DNA from: Gammaproteobacteria bacterium
Lineage (GTDB): Bacteria; Pseudomonadota; Gammaproteobacteria; Chromatiales; Chromatiaceae
DNA: 42,921 bases
Reading direction: 5' to 3'
Assembly: GCA_024510845.1 (NCBI GenBank)
Contig: JANEMA010000012.1
Coordinates: 1 to 42,921, forward strand
Made by a program: the position numbers and the translations under genes. Each line of letters begins with the position of its first letter. Within the stretch, counting starts at the first letter, position 1. Positions 20,357 to 29,857 of this stretch are shown here, one piece after another. The notes under the pieces are model-generated. The model saw only the letters and a list, made by a program, of their open reading frames with translations. It was not told the DNA's origin and searched no databases.

Positions 20357-22024
20357 ATGGCCCAGTACATCTTCACCATGAACCGCGTCAGCAAGATCGT
20401 ACCGCCCAAGCGGCAGATCCTGCGCGACGTCTCCCTGTCCTTCTTCCCCGGCGCCAAGATCGGCGTGCTCGGCCTCAACGGCGCGGGCAAGTCCACCCTG
20501 CTGCGCATCATGGCCGGCGTGGACACCGACTACGAGGGCGAGGCCCGGCCACAGCCCGGTATCAAGATCGGCTACCTGCCACAGGAGCCGCAACTCGACC
20601 CCGAAAAAGACGTGCGCGGCAACGTCGAGGAAGCCCTCGGCGAGGTCAAGCAGGCGATGGACGAGCTGGAGAAGGTCTACGCCACCTACGCCGAGCCCGA
20701 CGCCGATTTCGACGCCCTGGCCAAGCGCCAGGCCGAGCTGGAGAACATCATCCAGGCCGCCGACGGGCACAACCTGGAGCGCCAGCTCGAGGTGGCCGCC
20801 GAGGCATTGCGCCTGCCCCCCTGGGATGCCGATGTGACAAAACTGTCGGGCGGCGAGCGCCGCCGCGTGGCGCTGTGCCGCCTGTTGCTCTCCAGGCCGG
20901 ACATGCTGCTGCTCGACGAGCCAACCAACCATCTCGACGCCGAGTCGGTGGCCTGGCTGGAGCACTTCCTGCACAACTATCCCGGCACCGTGGTCGCGGT
21001 GACTCACGACCGCTACTTTCTGGACAACGTCGCAGGCTGGATCCTGGAACTGGACCGCGGCCACGGCATCCCTTGGGAAGGCAACTACTCCTCCTGGCTG
21101 GAACAGAAGGAAAATCGCCTGAAACAGGAGCAGAAGGCCGAGCAGGCACGCATCAAGGCGATGAAACAGGAATTGGAATGGGTGCGCTCCAACGCCAAGG
21201 GGCGGCACACCAAGTCCAAGGCGCGCCTCAAGCAGTTCGACGAACTGCAGAACCAAGAATTCCAGAAGCGCAACGAGACCAACGAGATCTACATTCCGCC
21301 GGGCCCGCGCCTGGGCAATCTGGTGATCGAAGCCCATCACCTGAGAAAGGCCTATGGCAACGAGGTGCTCTACGGGGACATGAGCTTCAACCTGCCGCCC
21401 GGTGGCATCGTGGGCATCATCGGCCCCAACGGCGCAGGCAAGACCACCCTGTTCCGCATCATGACCGGCAAAGAACAGCCCGATGCCGGCGAGCTGCGCA
21501 TCGGCCCCACGGTGAAAATCGCCGCGGTAGACCAGAGTCGCGACGCCCTGGACCCGAACAAGACCGTCTGGGAGGAGATCTCCGATGGCCAAGACATCAT
21601 CACCGTGGGCAACTACCAGGTGCAATCGCGCGCCTACTGCTCGCGCTTCAACTTCCGCGGCTCCGACCAGCAGAAGAAGGTGGGAGATTTGTCCGGCGGC
21701 GAGCGCAACCGGGTACATCTGGCCAAGCTGCTCAGGTCGGGTGGCAACCTGCTGCTGCTCGACGAACCGACAAACGACCTGGACGTGGAGACCCTGCGCG
21801 CGCTGGAAGAAGCCATTCTCGCCTTCCCCGGTTGCGTGGTGGTGATCTCACACGACCGCTGGTTCCTGGACCGTATCGCCACTCACATTCTCGCCTTCGA
21901 AGGCAACTCCAAGGTAGTCTGGTTCGAGGGCAACTTCGCCGATTACGAGGAGGACAAGAAGCGCCGTCTCGGTGAAGACGTGGCCAATCCGAAACGCACC
22001 AGATACAAGCGCATCGACGCCTGA
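20357..22024 (+). CDS. ettA: Energy-dependent translational throttle protein EttA
   Basis: A 555-residue ABC-F protein with two ATPase domains and no membrane part. The first has GLNGAGKST and signature [16 protein letters not shown]; the second has GPNGAGKTT and [15 protein letters not shown]. Between them is the arginine/lysine-rich P-site-interaction linker ([13 protein letters not shown]...). The length equals that of E. coli EttA. It binds the ribosomal E site and gates the first elongation step according to the ATP/ADP ratio. The ATG at 20357 ([13 protein letters not shown]) is the conserved family start. Confidence 0.95.
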   Translation: MAQYIFTMNRVSKIVPPKRQILRDVSLSFFPGAKIGVLGLNGAGKSTLLRIMAGVDTDYEGEARPQPGIKIGYLPQEPQLDPEKDVRGNVEEALGEVKQAMDELEKVYATYAEPDADFDALAKRQAELENIIQAADGHNLERQLEVAAEALRLPPWDADVTKLSGGERRRVALCRLLLSRPDMLLLDEPTNHLDAESVAWLEHFLHNYPGTVVAVTHDRYFLDNVAGWILELDRGHGIPWEGNYSSWLEQKENRLKQEQKAEQARIKAMKQELEWVRSNAKGRHTKSKARLKQFDELQNQEFQKRNETNEIYIPPGPRLGNLVIEAHHLRKAYGNEVLYGDMSFNLPPGGIVGIIGPNGAGKTTLFRIMTGKEQPDAGELRIGPTVKIAAVDQSRDALDPNKTVWEEISDGQDIITVGNYQVQSRAYCSRFNFRGSDQQKKVGDLSGGERNRVHLAKLLRSGGNLLLLDEPTNDLDVETLRALEEAILAFPGCVVVISHDRWFLDRIATHILAFEGNSKVVWFEGNFADYEEDKKRRLGEDVANPKRTRYKRIDA

Positions 22025-22095
22025 TACGACACACTGATGGGGATAGGAAATACCTGTGTCCACCGTCGATACCGATGACCACGTGCAGGAATAAA

Positions 22096-22452
22096 GATGT
22101 CCTTCGGATCCAGCCCCAGATCACGGATGAACGCGACATCAATCTTGAGATAGTCACTACTCGTAGACAGCAATGGAGTGGTGATCAGCGCGACCAACTG
22201 CTCGGGCATGTGCTTCCCTCTGCTGGCACAGCTTCTGAAGCGCCTGCCAACGCTTGATCCACTCGGAACCACCGACCTTGCGTCCCTCGACCCGCAAGCG
22301 TGCCTCGCTGCCATACTCCTGTCCACCCAGCAGCAGTACAGTGCCTCGTTGAACATCAGCACCTGCGACTGGGAACCCGCCCAGGTGAGCAGGCACGCCA
22401 GGACCGCCGCCAGCCTCCACGGACAATGGCGGCGGGGTTCGGGCGATCGCAC
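22096..22452 (-). pseudogene. Possible remnants of lapG (periplasmic protease) and lapD (EAL-domain receptor)
   Basis: No intact gene lies between ettA and proS, but three coding scraps appear on the minus strand. First, a signal-peptide-like segment ([15 protein letters not shown]) leads to VLMFNEALYCCWVDR. Second, after a one-base frameshift comes EYGSEARLRVEGRK and WIKRWQALQK, reminiscent of the N-terminal part of LapG-type cysteine proteases (F-x-EALL...YG-x-A..R-x-x-x-W). Third, at 22161-22096, SSDYLKIDVAFIRDLGLDPKD closely resembles the EAL-domain motif YLKID-x-x-FI-RD-L...DP. In Lap systems lapG and lapD are adjacent in this order, which makes the reading attractive, but each piece is short and similarity is judged by eye only. 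Confidence 0.38.
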
Positions 22453-22562
22453 TCATCATTCCCCTCAGCGGCAAGAATCCCCGCGACTCGAGTGACCGAC
22501 ACTGCCGCACGGGTGCGATTCCGTTAGAATCACATCGTATTCAACTGCCCGATCGAGCCGAC

Positions 22563-24299
22563 ATGCGCGTATCCCGATTCCCCCTGCAGACCCTAAAAGA
22601 AGTCCCGGCCGACGCCGAGATCCCCAGCCACCGCCTGATGCTGCGCGCGGGCATGATCCGCAAGCTGGCCTCCGGCCTGTACACCTGGCTGCCCCTGGGC
22701 CTGCGCGTACTGCGCAAGGTAGAGACCATCGTGCGCGAGGAAATGGACCGCGCTGGCGCCCTCGAGGTGTTGATGCCCACGGTGCAACCCGCCGAGCTGT
22801 GGGAGGAATCCGATCGCTGGTACAAGTACGGCAGCGAACTGCTGCGCTTCGAGGACCGGCACGGCCGCCCGTTCTGCTTCGGCCCTACCCACGAAGAGAT
22901 CATCACCGACCTGGCACGCAACGAGCTGCGCAGTTACCGCCAGCTGCCGGTCAACTTCTACCAGATCCAGACAAAGTTCCGCGACGAACGCCGTCCGCGC
23001 TTCGGCGTGATGCGCGCCCGCGAGTTCCTGATGAAGGACGCCTATTCCTTCCACCTGGACGACGAATCCCTGGCCGAGACCTACGAGGTGATGTACGCCA
23101 CCTACTGTCGCATCTTCGATCGCTGTGGCCTGGAGTACCGTCCCGTCGAGGCGGATACCGGCAACATCGGCGGCCGTGCCTCGCACGAGTTCCATGTGCT
23201 GGCCGAGACCGGGGAGGACGACATCGCCCTGTCCGACGGCGGCTACGCGGCCAACGTCGAGCTGGCCGAGGCCCTGGCATCCGGGAAGGCCCCGGAGGCA
23301 CCGACCGAGGAAAAGCGCCTGGTCGACACCCCGAACGCGCGCACCATCGACGAACTGGTCGAGCAGTTCAACGTGCCGATCGAGCGCACCCTCAAGACCC
23401 TGATCGTGCGCGCCGCCGAGGACGCCGATGCCGAACTGGTGGCACTGGTGCTGCGCGGCAATCACGAGCTCAACGAGGTCAAGGCCATCAAGCACCTGCT
23501 GGTGGCCGACCCGCTGGTGATGGCCGACGAAGAGGCGATCCGCACCACGGTCGGCGCCGGTCCCGGCTCGCTGGGCCCGATCGACCTGCCGATACCGGTG
23601 ATCGTGGACCGCGCCGCAGCGGTGGCCAGCGACTTCACCTGCGGCGCCAACCAGGACGGCAAGCACTGGTTCGGCGTGAACTGGGAGCGCGACCTGCCGC
23701 TGCCCGAAGTGGCCGACCTGTGCAAGGTGGTCGAGGACGATCTCGCACCCGACGGCAGCGGCCCGCTGCGCATCGTCAAGGGCATTGAGGTCGGACACAT
23801 CTTCCAGCTCGGTCGCACCTACAGCGAGAAGATGAACGCCACCGTGCTCGACGAAAACGGCAAATCGGTGGTGATGACCATGGGCTGCTACGGCATCGGC
23901 GTCTCGCGCGTGGTCGGCGCGGCCATCGAGCAGCACCACGACGACCGCGGCATCCTCTGGCCAACCGCGCTGACACCCTTCGAGCTGGCGCTGATCCCCA
24001 TGCAGATGCACAAGTCCGAGACCGTGCGCGAAGCGGCCGAGCGGCTCTACACCGAGCTACGGGCCGTGGGCATCGACGTGCTGCTCGACGACCGCGACGC
24101 CCGCCCGGGTGTGATGTTCGCCGATGCCGAGTTGATCGGCATCCCCCACCGCGTGGTGGTGGGCGAGCGCAGCCTGAAGAACGGCGAAGTGGAATACCGC
24201 GCGCGGACTGCCGAAGAAAACGAGATGATCCCGCTGGAACGCTTCGTGGACTTCATCCGCGAACGTATCGAGTGTGAACGCCATCCCAGAAATGAATGA
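22563..24299 (+). CDS. proS: Prolyl-tRNA synthetase
   Basis: A 578-residue class II synthetase of the bacterial type. Motif 1 lies around [16 protein letters not shown], motif 2 includes [26 protein letters not shown], motif 3 is [13 protein letters not shown]. Between motifs 2 and 3 is the editing (YbaK-like) insertion around residues 225-400, and the C-terminal anticodon-binding domain begins near residue 475. It charges tRNA-Pro and hydrolyses misacylated Ala-tRNA-Pro. The ATG at 22563 gives [20 protein letters not shown], the conserved start. A tRNA-Pro gene lies 4 kb away. Confidence 0.97.
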   Translation: MRVSRFPLQTLKEVPADAEIPSHRLMLRAGMIRKLASGLYTWLPLGLRVLRKVETIVREEMDRAGALEVLMPTVQPAELWEESDRWYKYGSELLRFEDRHGRPFCFGPTHEEIITDLARNELRSYRQLPVNFYQIQTKFRDERRPRFGVMRAREFLMKDAYSFHLDDESLAETYEVMYATYCRIFDRCGLEYRPVEADTGNIGGRASHEFHVLAETGEDDIALSDGGYAANVELAEALASGKAPEAPTEEKRLVDTPNARTIDELVEQFNVPIERTLKTLIVRAAEDADAELVALVLRGNHELNEVKAIKHLLVADPLVMADEEAIRTTVGAGPGSLGPIDLPIPVIVDRAAAVASDFTCGANQDGKHWFGVNWERDLPLPEVADLCKVVEDDLAPDGSGPLRIVKGIEVGHIFQLGRTYSEKMNATVLDENGKSVVMTMGCYGIGVSRVVGAAIEQHHDDRGILWPTALTPFELALIPMQMHKSETVREAAERLYTELRAVGIDVLLDDRDARPGVMFADAELIGIPHRVVVGERSLKNGEVEYRARTAEENEMIPLERFVDFIRERIECERHPRNE

Positions 24300-24615
24300 G
24301 CGGTATCCTGTTCGTAGCCGCCATCCTCACGGTATCCGACGTAATATCTCGATATTGAGATATCCATCATCGACGATCAACCGATGGGAGAGGTATAGCT
24401 CATGATCACCCCCCGCATTCCTTGTATCATTGTGCTGTCGACAGACAAGGATAGAACCGCGCCCTGCTTTTGGACGCATTCTCTGCCCAGACCCCGGCGC
24501 CGTACGCCTCGGCAATTTCACGACAAATCGCCGGTCCCGGGCGAGTCTTGAACTGCATTTGACAACCATCCTGCCAAAGGTAAGACTCGTGCGCCATTTT
24601 CTGTCAGGACACATC
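24300..24615. other. proS-fabA intergenic region with a 7-bp inverted repeat
   Basis: No convincing gene. A perfect palindrome, ATATCTC (24344-24350) and GAGATAT (24357-24363) around six bases, could be an operator or a weak hairpin. A 49-codon reading frame at about 24402 has a GAGAGG just upstream but no recognisable product. The promoter of fabA must lie here. Confidence 0.4.
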
Positions 24616-25131
24616 ATGAACAGACAAGAAAGTTTCGATCGCGAGGCGCTGCTGCGCTGTGGCCACGGCGAAATGTTCGGCCCAGGCAATGCCCAGTTAC
24701 CTGTGCCACCCATGTTGATGATGGACCGCATCAACCTGATCTCGGACGAGGGCGGCAAGTACGACAAGGGGCAGATTATCGCCGAACTCGATATCCGACC
24801 CGATCTCTGGTTCTTCGATTGTCACTTTCCAGGCGATTCGGTAATGCCAGGCTGCCTGGGCCTGGACGCCATGTGGCAATGCGTGGGATTCTTTCTGGCC
24901 TGGATCGGCAACCCCGGTCACGGCCGCGCATTGGGCGTTGGCGAAGTGAAGTTCACCGGGCAGGTACTACCGACGGCAAAGAAGGTCACCTATTACCTGG
25001 ACATAAAACGGGTGATCTCGCGCAAACTGGTACTGGGCATCGCCGACAGTCGCATGGAAGTGGATGGCCGGCAGATCTATGAGGCCAACGACCTGCGTGT
25101 AGGACTGTTCACCTCGACCGATGGCTTCTGA
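24616..25131 (+). CDS. fabA: 3-hydroxydecanoyl-ACP dehydratase/isomerase FabA
   Basis: 171 residues, the normal FabA length. Catalytic His70 and Asp84 occupy the canonical positions in [23 protein letters not shown]-type sequence. It dehydrates 3-hydroxydecanoyl-ACP and isomerises trans-2 to cis-3-decenoyl-ACP, the branch point for anaerobic unsaturated fatty acid synthesis. The start at 24616 ([16 protein letters not shown]) matches the family; upstream in-frame codons are not conserved. fabB, often the next gene in gammaproteobacteria, is not adjacent here. Confidence 0.96.
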   Translation: MNRQESFDREALLRCGHGEMFGPGNAQLPVPPMLMMDRINLISDEGGKYDKGQIIAELDIRPDLWFFDCHFPGDSVMPGCLGLDAMWQCVGFFLAWIGNPGHGRALGVGEVKFTGQVLPTAKKVTYYLDIKRVISRKLVLGIADSRMEVDGRQIYEANDLRVGLFTSTDGF

Positions 25132-25247
25132 TCTACCGGGAAGACCCGCCCTCGCGGCCTTTGCTGTGTCCTGTCACATCCTTGGGCTGAATCATTCGCG
25201 GCGGGGACGCCACTCCCACATGGTCTACAGGAGACACACCATCGGCA

Positions 25248-25835
25248 TCAGTCGAGATCATCGACCAGCGATTTGCGCACATTCTCGGGAATCTGTTCGA
25301 CCGTGCAGGTGTAGTTGGGGTGGTCGATCCCCATGGACACCAGCACTCCCTGCTTTACCTCCTCGACCATCTCCGGCGTGAATTCGAAGCGCAGGAAATG
25401 TACCGAGGAGGTCTTCTCTTCGTCCTCGCGATCCAGATCCTCGTCGGCGACAGGCGTAACCCGCGGCTGCTCACCGAATTGTATCCAGACATGCTTCTCG
25501 ATACCCAGAAGGTGCTTGAGCCGTTCCCTCCGCTCGTTCTCGTCGGGATACTCCATCATGAGGGTCGCCTTCCAGTTGCTGCCGTCGGGAATCAGAGGAT
25601 TGTAGGCATCGAGTTCTTCCTGGATGCCCTCGGCCTCGAAGATACGCTCGATACGCAACATCTCTTGGATCTGGTATTGCATGGTGATAGCGTCTTCGAA
25701 ATACAGGGTGATATTGGGGCCGATGGGCACCCTCCGGTCCTGCTTGTGGGCCATCACCCGGGCGCGAAAGCCGGGACGCACCTCGACGTATTGTTCCAGG
25801 CTGTAGAGATCATCCCGCGTCAGTTGGTGTTTCAT
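25248..25835 (-). CDS. DUF3501 family protein
   Basis: 195 residues from an ATG with AGGAGA nine bases upstream. It starts MKHQLTRDDLYSLEQYVEVR and continues PGFRARVMAHKQDRRVPIGPNITLYFED, the conserved DUF3501 N-terminus. Mostly hydrophilic, without signal peptide or cysteine clusters, so cytoplasmic. Function is not established. It is the last gene of a minus-strand group with the Fe-S oxidoreductase (19 bases upstream) and rubrerythrin, an association I know from other bacteria, which suggests that the three act together in oxidative-stress handling. Confidence 0.85.
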   Translation of the reverse strand: MKHQLTRDDLYSLEQYVEVRPGFRARVMAHKQDRRVPIGPNITLYFEDAITMQYQIQEMLRIERIFEAEGIQEELDAYNPLIPDGSNWKATLMMEYPDENERRERLKHLLGIEKHVWIQFGEQPRVTPVADEDLDREDEEKTSSVHFLRFEFTPEMVEEVKQGVLVSMGIDHPNYTCTVEQIPENVRKSLVDDLD

Positions 25836-25854
25836 CGTCTTCTCCTGCTCTGAT

Positions 25855-27183
25855 TCAGATGCCATAGGCCAAGCGCAACAAGCTGATCGGGTGCTCCGGC
25901 TCGCTGCCATCCCCCAGACCATTGGCGATCTGCTGCCCGGCCATGGCGCAGTCACTCGAATAATGATCCGGCTGGGCCTGCTTCACCTTGTTGTATACGG
26001 GACGGCCGATCTTCATCGAGGCGGCGTGAAATTCCTTCTTCACCGCGTAGGTACCGTCATGACCGGAACAACGCTCGATGGTCTGGATCTCGGTTCCCGG
26101 AACCAGCGACAACAGCTCGCGGGTCTTGGGGCCGATACGCTGCACCCGCTGGTGACAGGCCGCGTGGCAGGCAACCTTGCCCAGGGAATTTTTGAAATCG
26201 GTGTTCAGCTTGCCGTGCTTGTGGCGCAGCATCAGGTATTCGAAGGGGTCATAAATGGCATCGCGCACCTTGGCCACATCAGGATCGTCGGGGAACATCA
26301 GCGGCAGTTCCTGCTTGAACATCAACACGCAGGACGGCACTGGCGCCACGATATCCCAGCCTTCATCCACCAGCCCGACGAGCACAGGAATATCAACATC
26401 CTTGGCCTTGGCGACAGCTTCCAGATCGCCCAACTCCAGCTTGGGCATACCGCAACAGCGTTCCTTGTCAACCAGGGTGACCGGGATGCCATTGTGGCGT
26501 AACACCACCACCAAGTCCTCGCCACTCTTCGGATCGTTACGGTTGCCATAACAGGTAGCAAACAGGACCACCTTGCCGGCAGTCGGACCAGCGGGCTCCG
26601 CGCCCTCGCCCGTATCAGGCTGGATGCGTGCGCGCAGCGGCCTGCTGTGGAATTCGGGCAGCCGGGCGTCGCGGTGCACGCCGAAGGTGTTCTCCAGCAG
26701 CTTGCGGAAACCGGCATTGCGGTTGAGCGTATTGACCACGCCGGCAACGACGGGGATACCGGCAATGCGGCCCAGGGCATCGGTGCTGGTCAGAGTCCGA
26801 TCACGCAGCGGGGCACCCTGCTTGCGGTACTTGACCGCCTTGGCCTGCAACATCAGGTGCGGAAAGTCCACATCCCACTCGTGCGGCGGGACATAGGGGC
26901 ACTTGGCCAGAAAGCACAGGTCGCACAGGTAGCACTGATCGACCACCTTCCAGTAGTCCTCCTTGGCTACTCCGTCGACTTCCATGGTGTCGGATTCGTC
27001 CACCAGGTCGAAGAGCGTCGGGAAGGCATTGCAGAGGCTCACGCAGCGGCGGCATCCGTGACAGACGTCATAGACGCGCTCGAGCTCGGTGAACAGCTTG
27101 TCCTCATCATAGTAGTCTGGGTTGCGCCAGTCGATCGGGTGCCGGGTTGGCGCTTCGAGACTACCTTCTCTGCTAGCTGCCAT
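25855..27183 (-). CDS. Fe-S oxidoreductase with two CCG domains (GlpC/HdrD-like)
   Basis: 442 residues. An N-terminal two-cluster ferredoxin module uses [11 protein letters not shown] (Cys41, 44, 47, 51) and [12 protein letters not shown] (Cys84, 87, 90, 95), so two [4Fe-4S] clusters are likely. Two C-terminal cysteine-rich (CCG) domains follow, around CYGN...CCGMP and CHAACHQ...CSGHDG, as in heterodisulfide reductase HdrB/HdrD and GlpC subunits. No membrane segment. It probably passes electrons to or from a partner, and rubrerythrin encoded just upstream is the obvious candidate because this rubrerythrin lacks its own rubredoxin domain. Donor and substrate are unknown. GAGGAG precedes the ATG at 27183. 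Confidence 0.88.
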   Translation of the reverse strand: MAASREGSLEAPTRHPIDWRNPDYYDEDKLFTELERVYDVCHGCRRCVSLCNAFPTLFDLVDESDTMEVDGVAKEDYWKVVDQCYLCDLCFLAKCPYVPPHEWDVDFPHLMLQAKAVKYRKQGAPLRDRTLTSTDALGRIAGIPVVAGVVNTLNRNAGFRKLLENTFGVHRDARLPEFHSRPLRARIQPDTGEGAEPAGPTAGKVVLFATCYGNRNDPKSGEDLVVVLRHNGIPVTLVDKERCCGMPKLELGDLEAVAKAKDVDIPVLVGLVDEGWDIVAPVPSCVLMFKQELPLMFPDDPDVAKVRDAIYDPFEYLMLRHKHGKLNTDFKNSLGKVACHAACHQRVQRIGPKTRELLSLVPGTEIQTIERCSGHDGTYAVKKEFHAASMKIGRPVYNKVKQAQPDHYSSDCAMAGQQIANGLGDGSEPEHPISLLRLAYGI

Positions 27184-27208
27184 TGCCGTGTCTCCTCAAG
27201 TAATACGG

Positions 27209-27235
27209 AAAAAAAGGGGCCTCTCGGCCCCTTTG
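27209..27235 (-). terminator. Strong Rho-independent terminator between rubrerythrin and the Fe-S gene
   Basis: On the minus strand, AAAGGGGCC and GGCCCCTTT form a stem around GAGA, running into an uninterrupted T-rich tail (TTTTTTT). It should release most rubrerythrin transcripts, leaving the Fe-S oxidoreductase and DUF3501 genes dependent on read-through or a separate weak promoter. Confidence 0.88.
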
Positions 27236-27251
27236 TCATCCGAGCCTGGGC

Positions 27252-27671
27252 TCAGGAATCCAGAGCGTCGAGTGCCTTCTGGAAACGGTTGGCGTGCGAA
27301 CGCTCGGCCTTGGCCAGGGTCTCGAACCAGTCAGCGATCTCGTCGAAGCCCTCTTCGCGAGCCATCTTGGCCATGCCCGGATACATGTCGGTGTACTCGT
27401 GGGTCTCACCAGCGATGGCCGCCTTCAGGTTGTCGGCGGTGCCACCGATGGGCAGGCCGGTAGCCGGGTCACCGACCTCTTCCAGGTACTCCAGGTGACC
27501 GTGGGCGTGGCCGGTCTCACCCTCGGCGGTGGAACGGAACACGGTGGCCACGTCGTTGTAACCCTCGACGTCGGCCTTGGCGGCGAAGTACAGGTAACGA
27601 CGGTTGGCCTGAGATTCGCCGGCAAAGGCCGCCTTCAGGTTTTCTTCGGTCTTGGAACCTTTCAGTGACAT
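27252..27671 (-). CDS. Rubrerythrin lacking the rubredoxin domain
   Basis: A 139-residue ferritin-like four-helix protein. Predicted di-iron ligands are Glu19 ([10 protein letters not shown]), Glu52 ([12 protein letters not shown]), Glu89 and Glu92 (AGETHEY), Glu123 and His126 ([10 protein letters not shown]). Classical rubrerythrins carry a C-terminal rubredoxin with CxxC pairs; this one ends after the helical domain and has no cysteine at all. Rubrerythrins reduce hydrogen peroxide. The electron donor is therefore external, perhaps the Fe-S oxidoreductase encoded next. GGAG precedes the ATG at 27671. An OxyR-type operator lies 86 bases upstream. Confidence 0.93.
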   Translation of the reverse strand: MSLKGSKTEENLKAAFAGESQANRRYLYFAAKADVEGYNDVATVFRSTAEGETGHAHGHLEYLEEVGDPATGLPIGGTADNLKAAIAGETHEYTDMYPGMAKMAREEGFDEIADWFETLAKAERSHANRFQKALDALDS

Positions 27672-27756
27672 GGTGTTTTCTCCATTTGCTTCAAATGAAC
27701 CGGTGGATTCCGGTGCTGGCGGGGCCAAATATAAGGGTGCCGATCACACAAGGGAA

Positions 27757-27793
27757 ATTGTTTATCCCAATACGCACGATAGAATTTGACTAT
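27757..27793 (-). promoter_or_regulatory. Four-element OxyR operator upstream of rubrerythrin
   Basis: Four tetranucleotides, ATTG (27757), CAAT (27768), ATAG (27779) and CTAT (27790), are each separated by exactly seven bases. The OxyR consensus is ATAG-N7-CTAT-N7-ATAG-N7-CTAT; the last two match fully and the first two at three of four positions each. It lies between oxyR and rubrerythrin, upstream of the latter. Confidence 0.85.
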
Positions 27794-27809
27794 CTTGAGA
27801 GAAACGGAG

Positions 27810-28757
27810 TCAGGACATCTCACGGAAACGAACCGTATCGACCGACCGAGTACAGCTCAGCGGTGCCGAGAGAATGGCCTCGCGCACCGCGTTGACCGCC
27901 TCGGGCCGGGGAAAGCTCTTGCGCCATGCCAACGCCACGGTACGGCTAGGCGGGGTCCCGGCGAAGCGACGGATCTGCACCAGGCGCTCCGAGAACCGCT
28001 CGGCACCGGTGGCAGTACAGGGCAGCACCGTCACTCCCAGGCCACTGGCCACCATGTAGCGGATGGTCTCGAGCGAACTGCTCTCCAGGGCCTGTCGCGG
28101 TCGCCCGTCGGCACTCTTGCCCAGGCAGTCGGGACAGACTTCGAGTACTTGGTCGCGAAAACAGTGACCGGCGCCGAGCAGCAGCACATTCTCGCGGCTG
28201 AGCTGCTCGATGCTGACCTCCTCCTGCTGGTTGAAGGGATGCGAACTGGGGATCAGCAGCGTGAAGGGCTCCTCGTAGAGCGGCAGGGTACGGATGCCCG
28301 GCTCGTCAAAGGCCAGGGAGATGACAATGATGTCCAGGTCACCCTGCTTGAGCTTCTCGCACAACACCGCTGTGTAATTCTCCTCGACCACCAGCGGCAT
28401 CTGGGGAGCGGTCTCGGCCAGCTGCGGGATCAGGTGCGGGAGCAGGTAGGGCCCGATGGTGTAGATGGCCCCCAGGCGCAGCGGACCGGCGAGCTGGTCG
28501 CGCCCCTGCAGGGCGATCTGGTGAAGGCCGGCAACCTCCTCGAGCACCCGCTGGGCCTGGCTGACGATCTGCTCACCGATGGGAGTGATACTGATGTCAC
28601 CCTTGCGCCGCTCGAACAGGCTTACGCCCAACTCTTCCTCGAGTTTGCGCACCGCCACGCTGAGCGTCGGCTGGCTGACGTGACAAGCCTCGGCCGCTCG
28701 TCCAAAATGACGCTCGCGAGCCACGGCGACGATGTAACGGAGCTCATTGAGCGTCAT
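27810..28757 (-). CDS. oxyR: Hydrogen peroxide-inducible LysR-type activator OxyR
   Basis: 315 residues: an N-terminal winged helix-turn-helix (MTLNELRYIVAVARERHFGRAAE...) and a substrate-binding-like regulatory domain. The redox pair Cys199 and Cys208 in GAGHCFRDQVLEVC occupies the same positions as in E. coli OxyR, so peroxide sensing by disulfide formation is expected. The ATG at 28757 is the family start, with a GGGGGG-rich ribosome-binding region. It lies directly upstream of rubrerythrin in the same direction, with an OxyR operator in the gap, pointing to direct control of that gene. Confidence 0.93.
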   Translation of the reverse strand: MTLNELRYIVAVARERHFGRAAEACHVSQPTLSVAVRKLEEELGVSLFERRKGDISITPIGEQIVSQAQRVLEEVAGLHQIALQGRDQLAGPLRLGAIYTIGPYLLPHLIPQLAETAPQMPLVVEENYTAVLCEKLKQGDLDIIVISLAFDEPGIRTLPLYEEPFTLLIPSSHPFNQQEEVSIEQLSRENVLLLGAGHCFRDQVLEVCPDCLGKSADGRPRQALESSSLETIRYMVASGLGVTVLPCTATGAERFSERLVQIRRFAGTPPSRTVALAWRKSFPRPEAVNAVREAILSAPLSCTRSVDTVRFREMS

Positions 28758-28984
28758 GCACCCCCCTGGATCCAGACCTCCGGCCACCCGAGCAATCCGG
28801 TACAAGCAATGTCTCTGGGGCTCTTGACATGACTGGGGCATCCCCGTCGCAAAGGACAAAGCGAAATTCAAGGGCAAGTTTGCCCATCGGGCGGGAACTT
28901 GCTCGCACTTCCGGCCAACGCCGGCTTATTGGCCCGAAAGCTTTGGGCTAGTATAAACTGGAACCGGAGCAGAGAAGGACGCGC

Positions 28985-29854
28985 GTGTCCCACGGCAACC
29001 CCTCCATACCTACCAGCTTCCGCAGGGCTCGTGAACGTGACCTCCACAAGATCTCGTTGCCGCCTGAATGCCTCAAGATTCTGCAAATTACCGACACGCA
29101 CCTGTACGCCGACACGAACTCGCAGCTGTTTGGCGTCAACACACTGAACAGCTTCCGCAATACCCTCAGCACTTTCCGTTGCACCGGCTGGCAACCGGAC
29201 TTGGTGCTGGCGACCGGCGATCTGGTACACGATGCCAGCCCCGATGGCTACCAGCATCTGGCCAGACTGCTCGACGAATTCAACTGCCCGGTCTGTTGCC
29301 TGCCCGGCAATCATGACCTGCCCGATGTCATGCTCGAGCACCTGCGGGGCAGGCATGTCTCCTGTCCCCAGGTGGTCGATCACAAGGGATGGCGGCTGGT
29401 GCTGCTCGACTCGGTACTCACCGGCCAGGTGGGTGGTCACCTGGCGGAATCACAGCTCGAGCTGCTGGATGGTGGCCTGCGCGAACATGGCGGCCCGGTG
29501 CTCGTCAGCCTGCACCACCAGCCCGTCCCGGTGGGCAGCCACTGGATCGATGACCTGGGGCTGGACAACGCCGACGCCCTGCTCGAGCGCGTCACCACCC
29601 ATCCCCAGGTCAAGGGCCTGCTGTGGGGACATGTGCACCAGCTCTTCGACAAGCGCCTCGACGGCATACGCCTCCTGGGCACCCCCTCGACCTGCGTGCA
29701 ATTCACCCCCTCGGTGGACGAGTTCAGTGTCGATCAGCAGCAACCGGGCTTCCGCCTGCTGGCGCTGATGCCCGACGGCGAGATCCTCACCGAGGTATTG
29801 CGCACCCGCCACCTTCCACACGGGCTGGAAGTGACCTCCGCCGGTTACGAATAA
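28985..29854 (+). CDS. cpdA: 3',5'-cyclic-AMP phosphodiesterase CpdA
   Basis: A 289-residue calcineurin-like metallophosphoesterase. The metal-binding motifs appear in order: ITDTHLY, GDLVHD, GNHD, and GHVHQ near the C-terminus. Family members hydrolyse cAMP and so limit CRP signalling in the cytoplasm. The GTG at 28985 has AGAAGGA upstream; the conserved domain begins at about residue 28, so a shorter start is possible. Divergent from oxyR and convergent with the hlyD-type gene, with three bases between stops. Confidence 0.85.
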   Translation: MSHGNPSIPTSFRRARERDLHKISLPPECLKILQITDTHLYADTNSQLFGVNTLNSFRNTLSTFRCTGWQPDLVLATGDLVHDASPDGYQHLARLLDEFNCPVCCLPGNHDLPDVMLEHLRGRHVSCPQVVDHKGWRLVLLDSVLTGQVGGHLAESQLELLDGGLREHGGPVLVSLHHQPVPVGSHWIDDLGLDNADALLERVTTHPQVKGLLWGHVHQLFDKRLDGIRLLGTPSTCVQFTPSVDEFSVDQQQPGFRLLALMPDGEILTEVLRTRHLPHGLEVTSAGYE

Positions 29855-29857
29855 TCT

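Noticed and set aside
19817-21718. 633-codon open frame on the minus strand opposite folD and ettA
   Set aside because: Antisense of two well-identified genes; composition (histidine/valine/leucine-rich) is typical of such shadows.
22593-24011. 472-codon minus-strand open frame opposite proS
   Set aside because: Antisense of proS; no domain recognised.
24402-24551. Small open frame of about 49 codons upstream of fabA
   Set aside because: It has a GAGAGG upstream but the product is arginine/proline-rich and unlike any protein I know; not enough support for a gene.
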